Positions 54,049-63,164 are shown, counted from the first letter of the stretch. The stretch is DNA of 64,000 nucleotides from Leifsonia virtsii (GCF_030433675.1 NZ_JAROCB010000002.1:806001-870000), one strand, 5' to 3'. Made by a program: numbers and translations. Notes: generated from the letters alone by a model not told the origin.

Positions 54049-55025
54049 ACCTCCGACGACGACACCTTCCCGTGGCCGCCCTGGCCGCTGCCGCGCTGCT
54101 CGCTCTCACCGGCTGCGGCACGACGGAGGCCGCGAGCGGCGAGACGCCGGGAGCCGGCTCCCTCACCGTCACGGATGCGCGCGGCGAGACGGTCCGGCTC
54201 GACGGACCCGCCAAGAAGGTCATCGGGACGGAGTGGAACGTCGTGGAGATGCTGCTCACCCTGGGCGTTACCCCGGTCGGCGTCGCGGACGTGAAGGGCT
54301 ACTCCGCGTGGGACACCGCCGAGAAGCTGCCGAAGGGCGTCAAGGACATCGGCACACGCGGTGAGCCCAGCGTCGACACCGTCGCCGCCCTCAAGCCGGA
54401 CCTGGTGGTGGCCACGACCGACCTCTCCGACTCCGCCATCGACCAGCTGGAGCGCGTCGCGCCGGTCGTCGTGGTCCGCTCGGCCGACACCTCCGGGCAG
54501 CTGAAGCTCGTCGCCGACAACGTGAACCTGATCGCGAAGGCGACGGGGACGCAGAGCCGCGCGAAGACAGAGCTCGCCGCTTGGGAGACCACCCTCGCCG
54601 ACGGCAAGCGCAGGCTGGCGGACGCCGGTCTCGCCGGTGCGAAGGTCGCCTTCGCCGACGGCTGGCTGCAGGGGAACAGCGTGTCCATCCGGCCCTACGT
54701 GAAGGGTTCTCTCATCTCCGACGTGAACGCCGCCCTCGGGCTGACCGACCCGTGGTCCCTCAAGGGCGACGAGGCGTACGGGCTCGCCGCGACCGACGTG
54801 GAGGGGCTGACCGCCTTGGGCGACGTGCGGTTCGTCTACGTCGCCAATGACACGGAAGGAGGCGACCCGTTCCGGGACGGGCTGAAGGACAACGCGGTGT
54901 GGGCCTCTCTCCCGTTCGTCACGGCGGGGCAGGTGCACCGTCTGCCCGACGGCATCTGGATGTTCGGCGGTCCGGCCTCCATGTCCCAGTACGTCGATGC
55001 GCTCGTCGACGCCCTGACCAGGTGA
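54045..55025 (+). CDS. Iron-siderophore binding lipoprotein
   Basis: 326 residues. Signal peptide with lipobox LTGC, then a class III (FecB/FhuD-like) fold: KKVIGTEWNVVEMLLTLGVTPVG, ALKPDLVVATTD and a long central helix. It captures the ferric siderophore outside the membrane. Start and stop both overlap the neighbouring genes. The siderophore type is not evident and no biosynthesis genes are present. Confidence 0.92.
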   Translation: MNLRRRHLPVAALAAAALLALTGCGTTEAASGETPGAGSLTVTDARGETVRLDGPAKKVIGTEWNVVEMLLTLGVTPVGVADVKGYSAWDTAEKLPKGVKDIGTRGEPSVDTVAALKPDLVVATTDLSDSAIDQLERVAPVVVVRSADTSGQLKLVADNVNLIAKATGTQSRAKTELAAWETTLADGKRRLADAGLAGAKVAFADGWLQGNSVSIRPYVKGSLISDVNAALGLTDPWSLKGDEAYGLAATDVEGLTALGDVRFVYVANDTEGGDPFRDGLKDNAVWASLPFVTAGQVHRLPDGIWMFGGPASMSQYVDALVDALTR

Positions 55026-57079
55026 CGGCGGCGGTCGCGCTCGACCGCGTCGGGGCCCGGCGGCTCGCGCTGCTCGCCGCCGCCGCCCTGGTGGCGGTGG
55101 CGGCGCTGAGCATCGTGCACCTCGGTCAGGGCACCGCGGCATTCGGCCCCGACGCCCTGTGGCGGGCGGTCACCGGCTCCGGCGCGAGCCAGGCCGACGC
55201 CGTCCTCGCGGCCTCCCGGCTGCCCCGGCTCGTCGCGGGCCTCGTCGTGGGCGCCGCGCTGGGGGCGGCCGGCGCCGCCCTGCAGTCCGTCTCGCGCAAT
55301 CCGCTCGCCTCGCCGGACACGCTCGCCGTCAATGCCGGCGCGTACCTGGCCGTCGTCGCCGTCGCCGCGTTCGGCGTCGCCCTCCCGGTGCTTCCCGCAG
55401 GCGCGACCGCTTTCGTGGGCGGCCTCGCGGCGGCCGTCGTCGTGCTCGGTCTGTCCCGCGGCGGCGCGGGCCCGGTGCGGCTGGTGCTGGCGGGCTCCGC
55501 CCTCACCCTGGCGCTCAGCGGCGTCAGCGGGATGCTGCTCCTGTTCTACTCGCAGGAGACGACCGGCCTGTTCGCCTGGGGCAACGGTTCGCTCGCGCAG
55601 ACCGGGATGGGCGGGGTCGTGCAGTTGCTGCCGCTGGCCGCCGTCGCGTTCGCCGGGCTGCTGGTCATGGGACGCCGGCTCGACATCCTCGGGCTCGGCG
55701 ACGACGGAGCGGCCGCGGTCGGCGTCGACCCGCGCACCACGCGGGCTGTCGTCGTCGTGCTCGCGGTCCTTCTCTCCGCCGTCGCCGTCACGATCGCCGG
55801 CCCGATCGCGTTCGTCGGGCTGTGCGCGCCGGCGATCGTGCGGCTCCTCGTCCCACGGGTACCCGGGCTCGGCCGCCACCGCGCGTTCCTGCCTGCATCC
55901 GCCGTCGCCGGGGTGCTCGTCGTGCTGACGGCCGACGTGCTGCTGCGCGCGGTGTTCGGCGCGCAGGCGGGGGTGTCTGTTCCGACCGGAGTCGTCACCA
56001 CGGTGTTCGGCGCCATCGTGCTGGTCTGGCTGGCGTACCGGTCCCGGGACACCTCCTCGAACACGGCGACGACCGCGTTCGTCCGGCTGCGGAGCCGGCG
56101 CGCCTTCGTCCTCGCGCTCGTCGTATGCTGTGCGGCGCTCGTCGGAGCGGTGGTCGCCGCGGTCCTGCTGGGGGATGCGCGCCTGCTGCTGGGCGACGTC
56201 GCCAACGGGATCGCGGGCCGCGCCGGACGGGTGGTGACGTACGTGCTCGACACCCGCTTGCCGCGGGTCGCCGCTGCACTCCTCGCCGGGGCGGCGCTCG
56301 CTCTCGCCGGCGCCATCGTGCAGGCCGTCTCCCGCAATCCGCTGGCCGAGCCGGGCATCCTCGGCGTCGTCGGGGGAGCGGGCGTCGGCGCGATCGCGGT
56401 CATCACGGCGGTGCCGCTGGCATCGTTCTGGGCGATCGGCGGGGCGGCGCTCGCGGGGGCCGCCGCCGCGGCCGCGCTGGTGTTCGGCCTCGCCGCCCGG
56501 CGCGGGCTGGAGCAGAACCGGCTGCTGCTGATCGGCATCGGCGTCTGGTCGGGCACGACGGCGCTCACCAGCCTGCTGATCGTGCTGACCGACCCCTACA
56601 ACGCGGCGAAGGCGCTCGTCTGGCTGTCCGGGTCGACCTACGGGCGCACGTTCCCGCAGGTGCTGCCCGTCCTGGTCGCGCTCGCGGTGTCGGTTCCGCT
56701 GCTGGCGGCATCCACTCGCCGGCTCGACCTCGTCGGCCTCGATCCGGACACCCCGCGCCTGCTGGGCGTCCCCCTCGGCCGCACCCGGCTCGGGCTGCTG
56801 ACGATCGCGGTGGCCCTGACGGCGGCCGCCGTCGCGGCGGTCGGTGTGATCGGCTTCGTCGGCCTTGTCGCGCCGCATGCCGCTCGTTCGCTCGTCGGGC
56901 AGCGGAACGCCCGCGTGCTGCCCGTCGCCGCGCTGCTCGGCGCCATCCTGGTGAGCGTCGCCGACACCGTCGGACGGACGATCATCGCCCCGGCCCAGAT
57001 CCCGGTGGGCCTCGTGACCGCCGTGATCGGCGCCCCCTACTTCCTCTGGCTCCTCTACCGCTCCCGCGCCGAGTCCTGA
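55022..57079 (+). CDS. Fused double FecCD-type siderophore permease
   Basis: 685 residues, twice the usual length. Two FecCD units of about 330 residues are joined: each has the SRLPRLVAGL/TRLPRVAAALLAGAALALAG-like start, an SRNPLASPD/SRNPLAEPG loop and a GLCAPAIVRLL/GLVAPHAARSL coupling segment. One polypeptide thus replaces the normal pair, as in FhuB. GTG 55022 overlaps the binding-protein stop. The 3' end overlaps the convergent methyltransferase gene by 25 bases. Confidence 0.93.
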   Translation: MTAAVALDRVGARRLALLAAAALVAVAALSIVHLGQGTAAFGPDALWRAVTGSGASQADAVLAASRLPRLVAGLVVGAALGAAGAALQSVSRNPLASPDTLAVNAGAYLAVVAVAAFGVALPVLPAGATAFVGGLAAAVVVLGLSRGGAGPVRLVLAGSALTLALSGVSGMLLLFYSQETTGLFAWGNGSLAQTGMGGVVQLLPLAAVAFAGLLVMGRRLDILGLGDDGAAAVGVDPRTTRAVVVVLAVLLSAVAVTIAGPIAFVGLCAPAIVRLLVPRVPGLGRHRAFLPASAVAGVLVVLTADVLLRAVFGAQAGVSVPTGVVTTVFGAIVLVWLAYRSRDTSSNTATTAFVRLRSRRAFVLALVVCCAALVGAVVAAVLLGDARLLLGDVANGIAGRAGRVVTYVLDTRLPRVAAALLAGAALALAGAIVQAVSRNPLAEPGILGVVGGAGVGAIAVITAVPLASFWAIGGAALAGAAAAAALVFGLAARRGLEQNRLLLIGIGVWSGTTALTSLLIVLTDPYNAAKALVWLSGSTYGRTFPQVLPVLVALAVSVPLLAASTRRLDLVGLDPDTPRLLGVPLGRTRLGLLTIAVALTAAAVAAVGVIGFVGLVAPHAARSLVGQRNARVLPVAALLGAILVSVADTVGRTIIAPAQIPVGLVTAVIGAPYFLWLLYRSRAES

Positions 57080-57897
57080 TCGGCCGGGGCGACGGCGGGC
57101 CACGCGACGGTGAGCTCGCCGAGGCGCCAGCGGGAGCGGCCGCCGACGACGGGCCAGCCGCCGTCGCGCATGCCTTGGGCGACGGCGATCCAGCGCTGGG
57201 TCGGGCCGTAGGCGGCGAGGGGAGAGTGGATGCGCCACAGCCGGTCGAGCTCGGACAGGAAGGCGTGCACGCGCTCGCCGGGGACGTTGCGGTGGATGAG
57301 CGCCTTGGGCAGCCGCTCGGCGACGACCGACGGCGCGTCGAGGTCGCGCAGCCGCAGCGACACCGTCAGCGTGCGCGGACCCTCCGGCCCGAGCGCGACC
57401 CAGCTGGAGATCCGGCCGATCTCGTCGCAGGTGCCCTCGACGAGCAGGCCGCCGGGCTGCAGGCGCGAGCGCATCCGCGCCCACGCGTCCGGCACCTCAG
57501 CCTCGCGGTACTGCCGCAGCACGTTGAACGCCCGGATGACGGCGGCGCCTCGGCCGCCGGGCAGCGGCACCTCGAAGCCGCCGAGGGCGAATCGGATGCG
57601 GGCCCGCGGGTCGAAGCCGGTGCGGCCCTCCCGGACCGCGGCGAGCTGCTCGTCGGCCGTCCGCACGCGCGCCGGCTCGATCTCCAGGCCGACGACCTCG
57701 ACATCCGGTCGCACCTTCGCCAGGCGCTGCTGCAGTTCGAGCGCCGTCACCCCGCTCGCGCCGTAGCCGAGGTCGACGACCACGGGGTCCGAGGTGCGCC
57801 GCAGCACCGGCTGGGCCGCGATCCACCGGTCGACGCGGCGCAGCCGGTTGGTGTTCGTCGTGCCACGGGTGACCGTGCCGACGGCGCCGGAAGCCAT
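57055..57897 (-). CDS. SAM-dependent methyltransferase, class I
   Basis: 280 residues. VVDLGYGASGVTALEL is the SAM-binding loop, followed by VVGLEIEPARV with the acidic ribose contact and GGRGAAVIRAFNVLRQY. The substrate is unknown. ATG 57897 has CAGGAT six bases upstream on its strand, so the message may be leaderless. It diverges from gpmA and its tail overlaps the fused permease gene. Confidence 0.8.
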   Translation of the reverse strand: MASGAVGTVTRGTTNTNRLRRVDRWIAAQPVLRRTSDPVVVDLGYGASGVTALELQQRLAKVRPDVEVVGLEIEPARVRTADEQLAAVREGRTGFDPRARIRFALGGFEVPLPGGRGAAVIRAFNVLRQYREAEVPDAWARMRSRLQPGGLLVEGTCDEIGRISSWVALGPEGPRTLTVSLRLRDLDAPSVVAERLPKALIHRNVPGERVHAFLSELDRLWRIHSPLAAYGPTQRWIAVAQGMRDGGWPVVGGRSRWRLGELTVAWPAVAPADQDSARER

Positions 57898-57964
57898 GCG
57901 TCCATCCTGCCAGCGCCCTCGGGCCCGGACGTGGCGGCGGGCGCCGACACGATAGATTGGGGGT

Positions 57965-58714
57965 ATGGCCGCTCCCTACACCCTGATCCTCCTGCGCCAC
58001 GGCAGCAGCGAGTGGAACGAGAAGAACCTGTTCACCGGCTGGGTCGACGTGCGTCTCAGCGAGACCGGCGTCGCCGAGGCCAAGCGTGCGGGCGAGCTGC
58101 TCCGCGACTCCGGGCTCACGCCCGACGTGCTGCACACCTCGGTGCTGACCCGTGCCATCCAGACCGCGAACTACGCGCTCGACGTGGCCGACCGGCTGTG
58201 GATCCCGGTGCAGCGCTCCTGGCGGCTCAACGAGCGCCACTACGGCGCGCTGCAGGGCCTCGACAAGGCGGAGACGCTGGAGAAGTACGGTCCGGAGCAG
58301 TTCCAGCTGTGGCGCCGCTCGTTCGACGTGCCGCCGCCGCCGCTCGCCGACGACAGCGAGTTCTCGCAGGTCGGCGACCCCCGCTACGCCGGCCTCGGCG
58401 ACGACCTGCCGCGCACCGAGTGCCTGAAGGACGTCATCGCCCGGATGCTGCCCTACTGGGAGTCCGACATCACGCGCGACCTCTCCGCAGGCAAGACGGT
58501 GCTCGTCACCGCCCACGGCAACTCGCTGCGCGCCCTGGTGAAGCACCTCGACGGCATCTCCGACGACGACATCGCCGGCCTCAACATCCCGACCGGCATC
58601 CCGCTGGTGTACAAGCTCGGCGAGGACTTCACGCCGCTCGAGCCGTCGTACTACCTCGACCCCGAGGCCGCCGCCGCCGGCGCCGCCGCGGTCGCCGCAC
58701 AGGGCAAGAAGTAG
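57965..58714 (+). CDS. gpmA: 2,3-bisphosphoglycerate-dependent phosphoglycerate mutase
   Basis: 249 residues. [18 protein letters not shown] holds the phospho-His; [16 protein letters not shown] and [17 protein letters not shown] are the other active-site blocks. Interconverts 3- and 2-phosphoglycerate in glycolysis. TAGATT (57953-57958) ends six bases before ATG 57965 (leaderless type). As in mycobacteria it lies near senX3-regX3. Confidence 0.96.
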   Translation: MAAPYTLILLRHGSSEWNEKNLFTGWVDVRLSETGVAEAKRAGELLRDSGLTPDVLHTSVLTRAIQTANYALDVADRLWIPVQRSWRLNERHYGALQGLDKAETLEKYGPEQFQLWRRSFDVPPPPLADDSEFSQVGDPRYAGLGDDLPRTECLKDVIARMLPYWESDITRDLSAGKTVLVTAHGNSLRALVKHLDGISDDDIAGLNIPTGIPLVYKLGEDFTPLEPSYYLDPEAAAAGAAAVAAQGKK

Positions 58715-58716
58715 CC

Positions 58717-59187
58717 ACGACCAGCACCTTCGTCGTCGTCGCGTTCCTCACGGGACGCGGCGACGACGTGTTTCCGGCCACGTTCCCGGCCGCCGACTGG
58801 CCGCTGCACGTCACGATCGTGCCGCCCTTCGAGACGGAGCTGGACGCGGACGCGGTGGCTGCGCTGCTGCCGCGCGTCGCACCCATCCCGGTGGCGGGCG
58901 GTGCGCGGGAGCGGTTCGGCGCGCACCGCACCGTCCCGGTCACGGTCCTCCGGCCGTCGACGCCGCTCCTGGCGTTGCACACTGCGGCGGTCGACGCGCT
59001 GGAGGCCGCGGGCGCGACCCTCCGCGATGCCCATCACCTGCGCGAGGGCTACCGGGCGCACGCCACCGATCAGCGCACGGGCCGGTTGCACCCCGGCGAG
59101 CGCGCGGTCCTCACCGAGCTCTCCGTCGTCGCTCGCGCCCCCGGGGGCCTCCGCCGCGTCGCCGCCCGCGTCCCCCTCCATCCCTGA
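58717..59187 (+). CDS. 2'-5' RNA ligase/LigT-like phosphodiesterase, start codon unclear
   Basis: About 156 residues of the 2H phosphoesterase superfamily: HVTIVPPF is the first H-x-T motif and HLREGYRAHAT ends in the second. Members open cyclic phosphodiesters or join RNA. The conserved first strand FVVVAFLTG begins right after the gpmA stop, but no ATG, GTG or TTG precedes it in frame; ACG 58717 would give a normal start with reinitiation after gpmA. GTG 58768 is the first standard codon but would delete the first strand. Confidence 0.7.
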   Translation, partial: TTSTFVVVAFLTGRGDDVFPATFPAADWPLHVTIVPPFETELDADAVAALLPRVAPIPVAGGARERFGAHRTVPVTVLRPSTPLLALHTAAVDALEAAGATLRDAHHLREGYRAHATDQRTGRLHPGERAVLTELSVVARAPGGLRRVAARVPLHP

Positions 59188-59194
59188 CCCCGAC

Positions 59195-59269
59195 CCAAGC
59201 AAAGAGCTCCTGAGTTTTTCGAGCAAATCCGCTCGGATTGCTCGAAAAACTCAGGAGCTCTTGGCTTGG
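59195..59269. terminator. Very long hairpin between LigT-like gene and phoU
   Basis: A perfect 25-base core (59202-59226 with 59238-59262) is extended outward by CCAAGC/GCTTGG after one mismatch and inward by TCC/GGA with a one-base bulge. It lies between two converging genes, eight bases from one stop and 16 from the other. The arms contain an A/T tract (TTTTT and AAAAA), so each strand carries a U-run inside the stem. Confidence 0.7.
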
Positions 59270-59284
59270 GGCTCGGAGTTGGGC

Positions 59285-59941
59285 TCAGGAGGCGAGCTCG
59301 GGGGCCCAGTCGCCGGTCGCGAGGTACTGCACCTTCTTGGCGATCGAGACCGCGTGGTCCGCGAAGCGCTCGTGGTAGCGGGAGGCGAGGGTCGCGTCCA
59401 CCGTGTCCACGGCCTGACCCTTCCACGTCTCGCCGAGCACCTTGTCGAACACGCTGATGTGCAGCTCGTCGATGTCGTCGTCGTCGTTGCGGATCTCGTC
59501 GGCGAGGCGGATGTCCTGCGTCCGGAGCAGCTCGGCGAGCTTCTCGGCGATCTGCACGTCCAGGCGGCCCATCTCGGAGAACGTCGAGCGCAGGCTCTTC
59601 GGGACCACCTTGTCCGGGAAGCGGTAGCGCGCCAGCTGTGCGATGTGCTCGGCCATGTCGCCCATGCGCTCGAGCGAGGCGCTGATGCGCAGCGCGCTGA
59701 CGACGATGCGGAGGTCGCGGGCGACCGGCTGCTGGCGGGCGAGGATCTGGATGGACAGCTCGTCCAGCAGCACCGTCAGCTCGTCGATGCGGTGGTCGTT
59801 GGCGATGACGTCCTCCGCGAGCGTCACATCCGACTCGTTGAACGCGGCCGTCGCATTCCTGATGGACACGACGACCAGCTCGGCGATCTCGACGAGGCGG
59901 TCCTGAACTTCCGCCAGCTCCTGCTGGAAGACTTCGCGCAT
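59285..59941 (-). CDS. phoU: Phosphate signalling protein PhoU
   Basis: 218 residues, two three-helix PhoU bundles with the metal-site patterns near IANDHRIDELT, LERMGDMAEHIAQ and FADHAVSIAKKVQYL. PhoU links Pst transport to the SenX3 sensor and keeps the Pho regulon off when phosphate is plentiful. AGGAAGG precedes ATG 59941. It diverges from senX3. Confidence 0.95.
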   Translation of the reverse strand: MREVFQQELAEVQDRLVEIAELVVVSIRNATAAFNESDVTLAEDVIANDHRIDELTVLLDELSIQILARQQPVARDLRIVVSALRISASLERMGDMAEHIAQLARYRFPDKVVPKSLRSTFSEMGRLDVQIAEKLAELLRTQDIRLADEIRNDDDDIDELHISVFDKVLGETWKGQAVDTVDATLASRYHERFADHAVSIAKKVQYLATGDWAPELAS

Positions 59942-60103
59942 GGGGTGTGGTCCTTCCTGGCGTGCGCGGGCACGCGGGATGTCGGGGCCTTCTGGTCCCG
60001 TCTAGCATGTTCGCCGCGGCAGGTTAACAAACGGTGCCGCCCGGCTGAACACTGTCTAACGTACCCGCGAAAACACGCGGCAGGACGCCGGATGCGTCGC
60101 TGC

Positions 60104-60125
60104 GTTCACTTTCGCATCACCTACG
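60104..60125 (+). promoter_or_regulatory. Candidate PHO box before senX3
   Basis: Two adjacent 11-base units, GTTCACTTTCG (60104-60114) and CATCACCTACG (60115-60125), resemble PhoP/RegX3 boxes. They run into the -10 TACGCT (60122-60127), seven bases from ATG 60135. On the other strand similar units GTTCAGCCGGG and GTTAACCTGCC lie 22 bases apart upstream of phoU. Autoregulation by RegX3 is plausible but the units are imperfect. Confidence 0.35.
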
Positions 60126-60134
60126 CTTGGCCCT

Positions 60135-61286
60135 ATGGACTCCACCTGGTTGGTGCTGCTGTCGCTGGGCCTGGGGCTCGCCGTCGGCGCCGGTTTCGTG
60201 TGGATCCTGCACATCGCCGCACGCCGGGGCGACAACGCCGCGCAGGTGGTGAATCCGGCGGTGCCGGACGGGGTCGACCAGGTGCTCGACGCCCTGGAGT
60301 CGGCGGGCGTGGTGCTCGACCCGTCGAACAACGTCATCAAGGCCTCGCCGGGCGCTCACGCGATCGGGCTGGTGTGGAACGGCGCGCTCGTGCACCCGCA
60401 CCTCGTCGACCTGGTCGACCGGGTCCGCCGCACGGGGGAGTCGGTCACCGAGGAGTGCGAGCTCTCGCGCGGACCGTTCGGCGACGCCGGCATCCACCTG
60501 AGCGTGCGGGTGGCGAGGCTCGGCTCGCGCTACATCCTGCTGCTCGCGGAGGACCGCACCGAGTCGTTCCGGCTGGAGGCGGTGCGGCGCGACTTCGTCG
60601 CCAACATCAGCCACGAGCTGAAGACCCCGATCGGCGCAGTGAGCCTGCTCGCGGAGGCGCTGGACGGCGCCTCCGACGACCCGGAGCAGGTGCGGCGCTT
60701 CGCCCTGCGGCTCTCGGAGGAGGCGCAGCGCCTCGCCCGTATCACGCAGGACATCATCGAGCTGAGCCGGCTGCAGGCGACGGATGCGCTGGGCGACGCC
60801 GTCCCGCTGTCCGCCAGCAAGGTGGTCAAGGCGGCCGTCGACCAGAACCGCGTCGCGGCCGAGACCCGCAACATCGAGATCGCGATGCGCGGCGACAAGC
60901 AGGCGCAGGTGCTCGGCAACGAAGCGCTGCTCGTGACCGCGGTGCACAACCTCATCTCGAACGCCATCCAGTACTCGCCGGACGACTCCCGCATCGGGAT
61001 CGGCGTGCGCAACGCCGACGGGGTGGTCGAGATCGCGGTGACCGACCAGGGCGAGGGCATCCCGGAGGAGGACCTCGACCGCGTGTTCGAGCGCTTCTTC
61101 CGCGTCGACCAGGCCCGCTCGCGCAACACCGGCGGCACCGGCCTCGGCCTCTCGATCGTCAAGCACGCCGTCCAGAACCACGGCGGTGACGTGCGCGTCT
61201 GGTCGCAGCCCGGCCGCGGCTCCACCTTCACCATCCGGCTGCCCGAGGCCTCCACCGTCCGACCCCCGATAGGAGACAATCCGTGA
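60135..61286 (+). CDS. senX3: Sensor histidine kinase SenX3
   Basis: 383 residues. An N-terminal membrane helix (about 5-27), a PAS-like region (about 45-140), the dimerisation helix FVANISHELKTP with phospho-acceptor His160, and an HATPase domain with HNLISNAIQYSP, DQGEGIPEED and GGTGLGLSIVKH. It senses phosphate limitation through Pst/PhoU and phosphorylates RegX3. The stop overlaps the regX3 GTG. Confidence 0.95.
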   Translation: MDSTWLVLLSLGLGLAVGAGFVWILHIAARRGDNAAQVVNPAVPDGVDQVLDALESAGVVLDPSNNVIKASPGAHAIGLVWNGALVHPHLVDLVDRVRRTGESVTEECELSRGPFGDAGIHLSVRVARLGSRYILLLAEDRTESFRLEAVRRDFVANISHELKTPIGAVSLLAEALDGASDDPEQVRRFALRLSEEAQRLARITQDIIELSRLQATDALGDAVPLSASKVVKAAVDQNRVAAETRNIEIAMRGDKQAQVLGNEALLVTAVHNLISNAIQYSPDDSRIGIGVRNADGVVEIAVTDQGEGIPEEDLDRVFERFFRVDQARSRNTGGTGLGLSIVKHAVQNHGGDVRVWSQPGRGSTFTIRLPEASTVRPPIGDNP

Positions 61287-61966
61287 CATCCATCCTGCTC
61301 GTCGAGGATGAGGCCGCGCTCAGCGAGCCGCTCGCCTACCTGCTCAAGCGCGAGGGCTACGAGGTCGAGGTGGCGGAGGACGGCCCGACCGCCCTCGCCG
61401 CGTTCGACCGCGACGGCGCCGACCTGATCCTCCTCGACCTGATGCTCCCGGGCATCCCGGGAACCGAGGTGTGCCGGGAGATCCGCACGCGCTCCACCGT
61501 CCCGATCATCATGCTGACCGCGAAGGACTCGGAGGTGGACATCGTGGTCGGGCTGGAGCTCGGCGCCGACGACTACGTGACGAAGCCGTACTCCTCGCGC
61601 GAGCTGCTCGCCCGCATCCGCGCCGTCCTGCGCCGCCGGGTCGAGGAGGACGAGCACGTGGACGACGGCGTGCTGGAGGCCGGCACCGTGCGCATGGATG
61701 TGGACCGTCACACCGTCGCCGTCAACGGCGAGGAGATCTCCATGCCGCTGAAGGAATTCGAGCTGCTCGAGCTGCTGCTGCGGAACGCCGGACGCGTGCT
61801 GACCCGCGGCCAGCTGATCGACCGGGTGTGGGGGAGCGACTACTTCGGCGACACCAAGACGCTCGACGTGCACATCAAGCGCATCCGCTCCCGCATCGAG
61901 GAGAGCCCGTCGGAGCCGCGGATGCTCGTGACGGTGCGCGGGCTCGGCTACCGCTTCAACGCCTGA
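61283..61966 (+). CDS. regX3: Response regulator RegX3
   Basis: 227 residues, OmpR/PhoB class. Receiver with Asp52 in LILLDLMLPG and Lys in VTKPYSSRE; winged helix with MPLKEFELLELLLRNAG, DYFGDTKTLDVHIKRIR and VRGLGYRFN. Activates pst and related genes when phosphate is low. AGGAG precedes GTG 61283. A terminator follows 16 bases after the stop. Confidence 0.96.
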   Translation: MTSILLVEDEAALSEPLAYLLKREGYEVEVAEDGPTALAAFDRDGADLILLDLMLPGIPGTEVCREIRTRSTVPIIMLTAKDSEVDIVVGLELGADDYVTKPYSSRELLARIRAVLRRRVEEDEHVDDGVLEAGTVRMDVDRHTVAVNGEEISMPLKEFELLELLLRNAGRVLTRGQLIDRVWGSDYFGDTKTLDVHIKRIRSRIEESPSEPRMLVTVRGLGYRFNA

Positions 61967-61981
61967 GCACGTCCCTGCACG

Positions 61982-62020
61982 ACGAAGCCGCCCGGTGCGC
62001 GATGCGCCGGGCGGCTTCGT
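61982..62020. terminator. Bidirectional terminator between regX3 and lpqE-like gene
   Basis: ACGAAGCCGCCCGG (61982-61995) and its exact mirror (62007-62020) form a 14-base stem with an 11-base loop between two converging genes. It is the most classical terminator shape in the window. Confidence 0.85.
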
Positions 62021-62036
62021 CTCGTGTGGGGCCGGC

Positions 62037-62543
62037 TCAGCCGGCGGCCGGCAGGATCGTCGGCGGCACGAGGCTGGAGTACTCGGGCAGGCCACCGTCG
62101 AGCACGGGGACCTTGAGGTTGACCCCGGTCTGGTCGCCGTACTGGAAGTAGACCGGGAAGAGGCTGCCGGGCTTGGCGGTGAATTCCGGGATGAGCACGT
62201 TGCTCGGGCCGCCGGTCTCCGGGTCCTGGCCGAGCTGCTTCACCTGGCCTGGCTTGACGGTCACCTCCGCGGCGCTCGAGCCCTTGTCGCCTGCCGTGAT
62301 GGCGACGCGCTGGCTCGTGGAGCCGGTGTTCACCAGGGTGACCACGAGGTTGCCGACGGTGCCGTCCTTCGCGTCGGTGACGATGAGCGCGTTGCGGACG
62401 TCAACCGTGCCGACGCTGCCGCTGACGCCGTCGCTCGCGTCGTAATGCTTGGTGGTCGCCTGCGGGGCGATGAGACCGCATCCCGCGGTGCTGAACGCGA
62501 CGGCCAGGGCGAGGGCGACGGTCGTCGCGACTCGAGCTTTCAC
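62037..62543 (-). CDS. LpqE-like lipoprotein
   Basis: 168 residues. Signal peptide with lipobox STAGC, then an immunoglobulin-like beta domain (VDVRNALIV, NLVVTLVNTGS, VTVKPGQVKQLG). Mycobacterial LpqE occupies the same place next to carD. Function is unknown; the fold resembles copper-chaperone-like proteins but no Met/His copper motif is seen. GGAGGG precedes GTG 62543. Confidence 0.78.
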   Translation of the reverse strand: MKARVATTVALALAVAFSTAGCGLIAPQATTKHYDASDGVSGSVGTVDVRNALIVTDAKDGTVGNLVVTLVNTGSTSQRVAITAGDKGSSAAEVTVKPGQVKQLGQDPETGGPSNVLIPEFTAKPGSLFPVYFQYGDQTGVNLKVPVLDGGLPEYSSLVPPTILPAAG

Positions 62544-62648
62544 TGATGACCCTCCAGGTGGTTTCTCCCTGCAACTCTAGCCCATCGCGGGGGCGGTTCC
62601 GGGGGCCTGGGAGGCGTGAGGGCGAACCTTAGCATGTGCCTCGTGTGG

Positions 62649-62654
62649 TATCCT
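62649..62654 (+). promoter_or_regulatory. -10 element of the carD promoter
   Basis: TATCCT (62649-62654) with TG at 62645-62646 upstream is a good extended -10. No convincing -35 is seen. The start of transcription would fall near 62661, leaving a leader of about 20 bases with AAGGG. Confidence 0.45.
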
Positions 62655-62681
62655 ATTCATTGCTGAAGGGACAACAAATCT

Positions 62682-63164
62682 ATGCTTTTCGAGGTTGGCG
62701 AGACCGTCGTCTATCCGCACCACGGTGCCGCAACGATCACCGAAGTCAAGAAGAGAATCATCAAGGGTGAAGAGAAGCTGTACCTCAAGCTCAACGTGAC
62801 GCAGGGCGACCTGACCATCGAGGTCCCCGCCGAGAACGTCGATCTGGTCGGTGTGCGCGACGTCATCGGCAAGGAGGGTCTCGACCGCGTTTTCGAGGTG
62901 CTGCGAGCCCCCTTCACCGAGGAGCCCACCAACTGGTCGCGTCGCTACAAGGCCAACCTGGAGAAGCTGGCCTCCGGCGACGTCATCAAGGTGTCCGAGG
63001 TCGTCCGCGACCTGTGGCGCCGTGACCAGGACCGCGGCCTCTCCGCCGGCGAGAAGCGCATGCTCGCCAAGGCGCGGCAGATCCTCATCTCCGAGCTGGC
63101 CCTGGCCGAGAAGACCGACGACGAGCAGGCGTCCAGCCTCCTCGACGAGGTGCTCGCCTCCTAG
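62682..63164 (+). CDS. carD: CarD-family RNA polymerase-binding regulator
   Basis: 160 residues. The N-terminal RNAP-interacting Tudor-like domain starts [17 protein letters not shown]; the helical DNA-binding part includes [17 protein letters not shown] and [14 protein letters not shown]. CarD stabilises the open promoter complex, notably at rRNA promoters, and is essential in mycobacteria. Monocistronic by its strong terminator, though ispD follows in the conserved order. Confidence 0.96.
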   Translation: MLFEVGETVVYPHHGAATITEVKKRIIKGEEKLYLKLNVTQGDLTIEVPAENVDLVGVRDVIGKEGLDRVFEVLRAPFTEEPTNWSRRYKANLEKLASGDVIKVSEVVRDLWRRDQDRGLSAGEKRMLAKARQILISELALAEKTDDEQASSLLDEVLAS

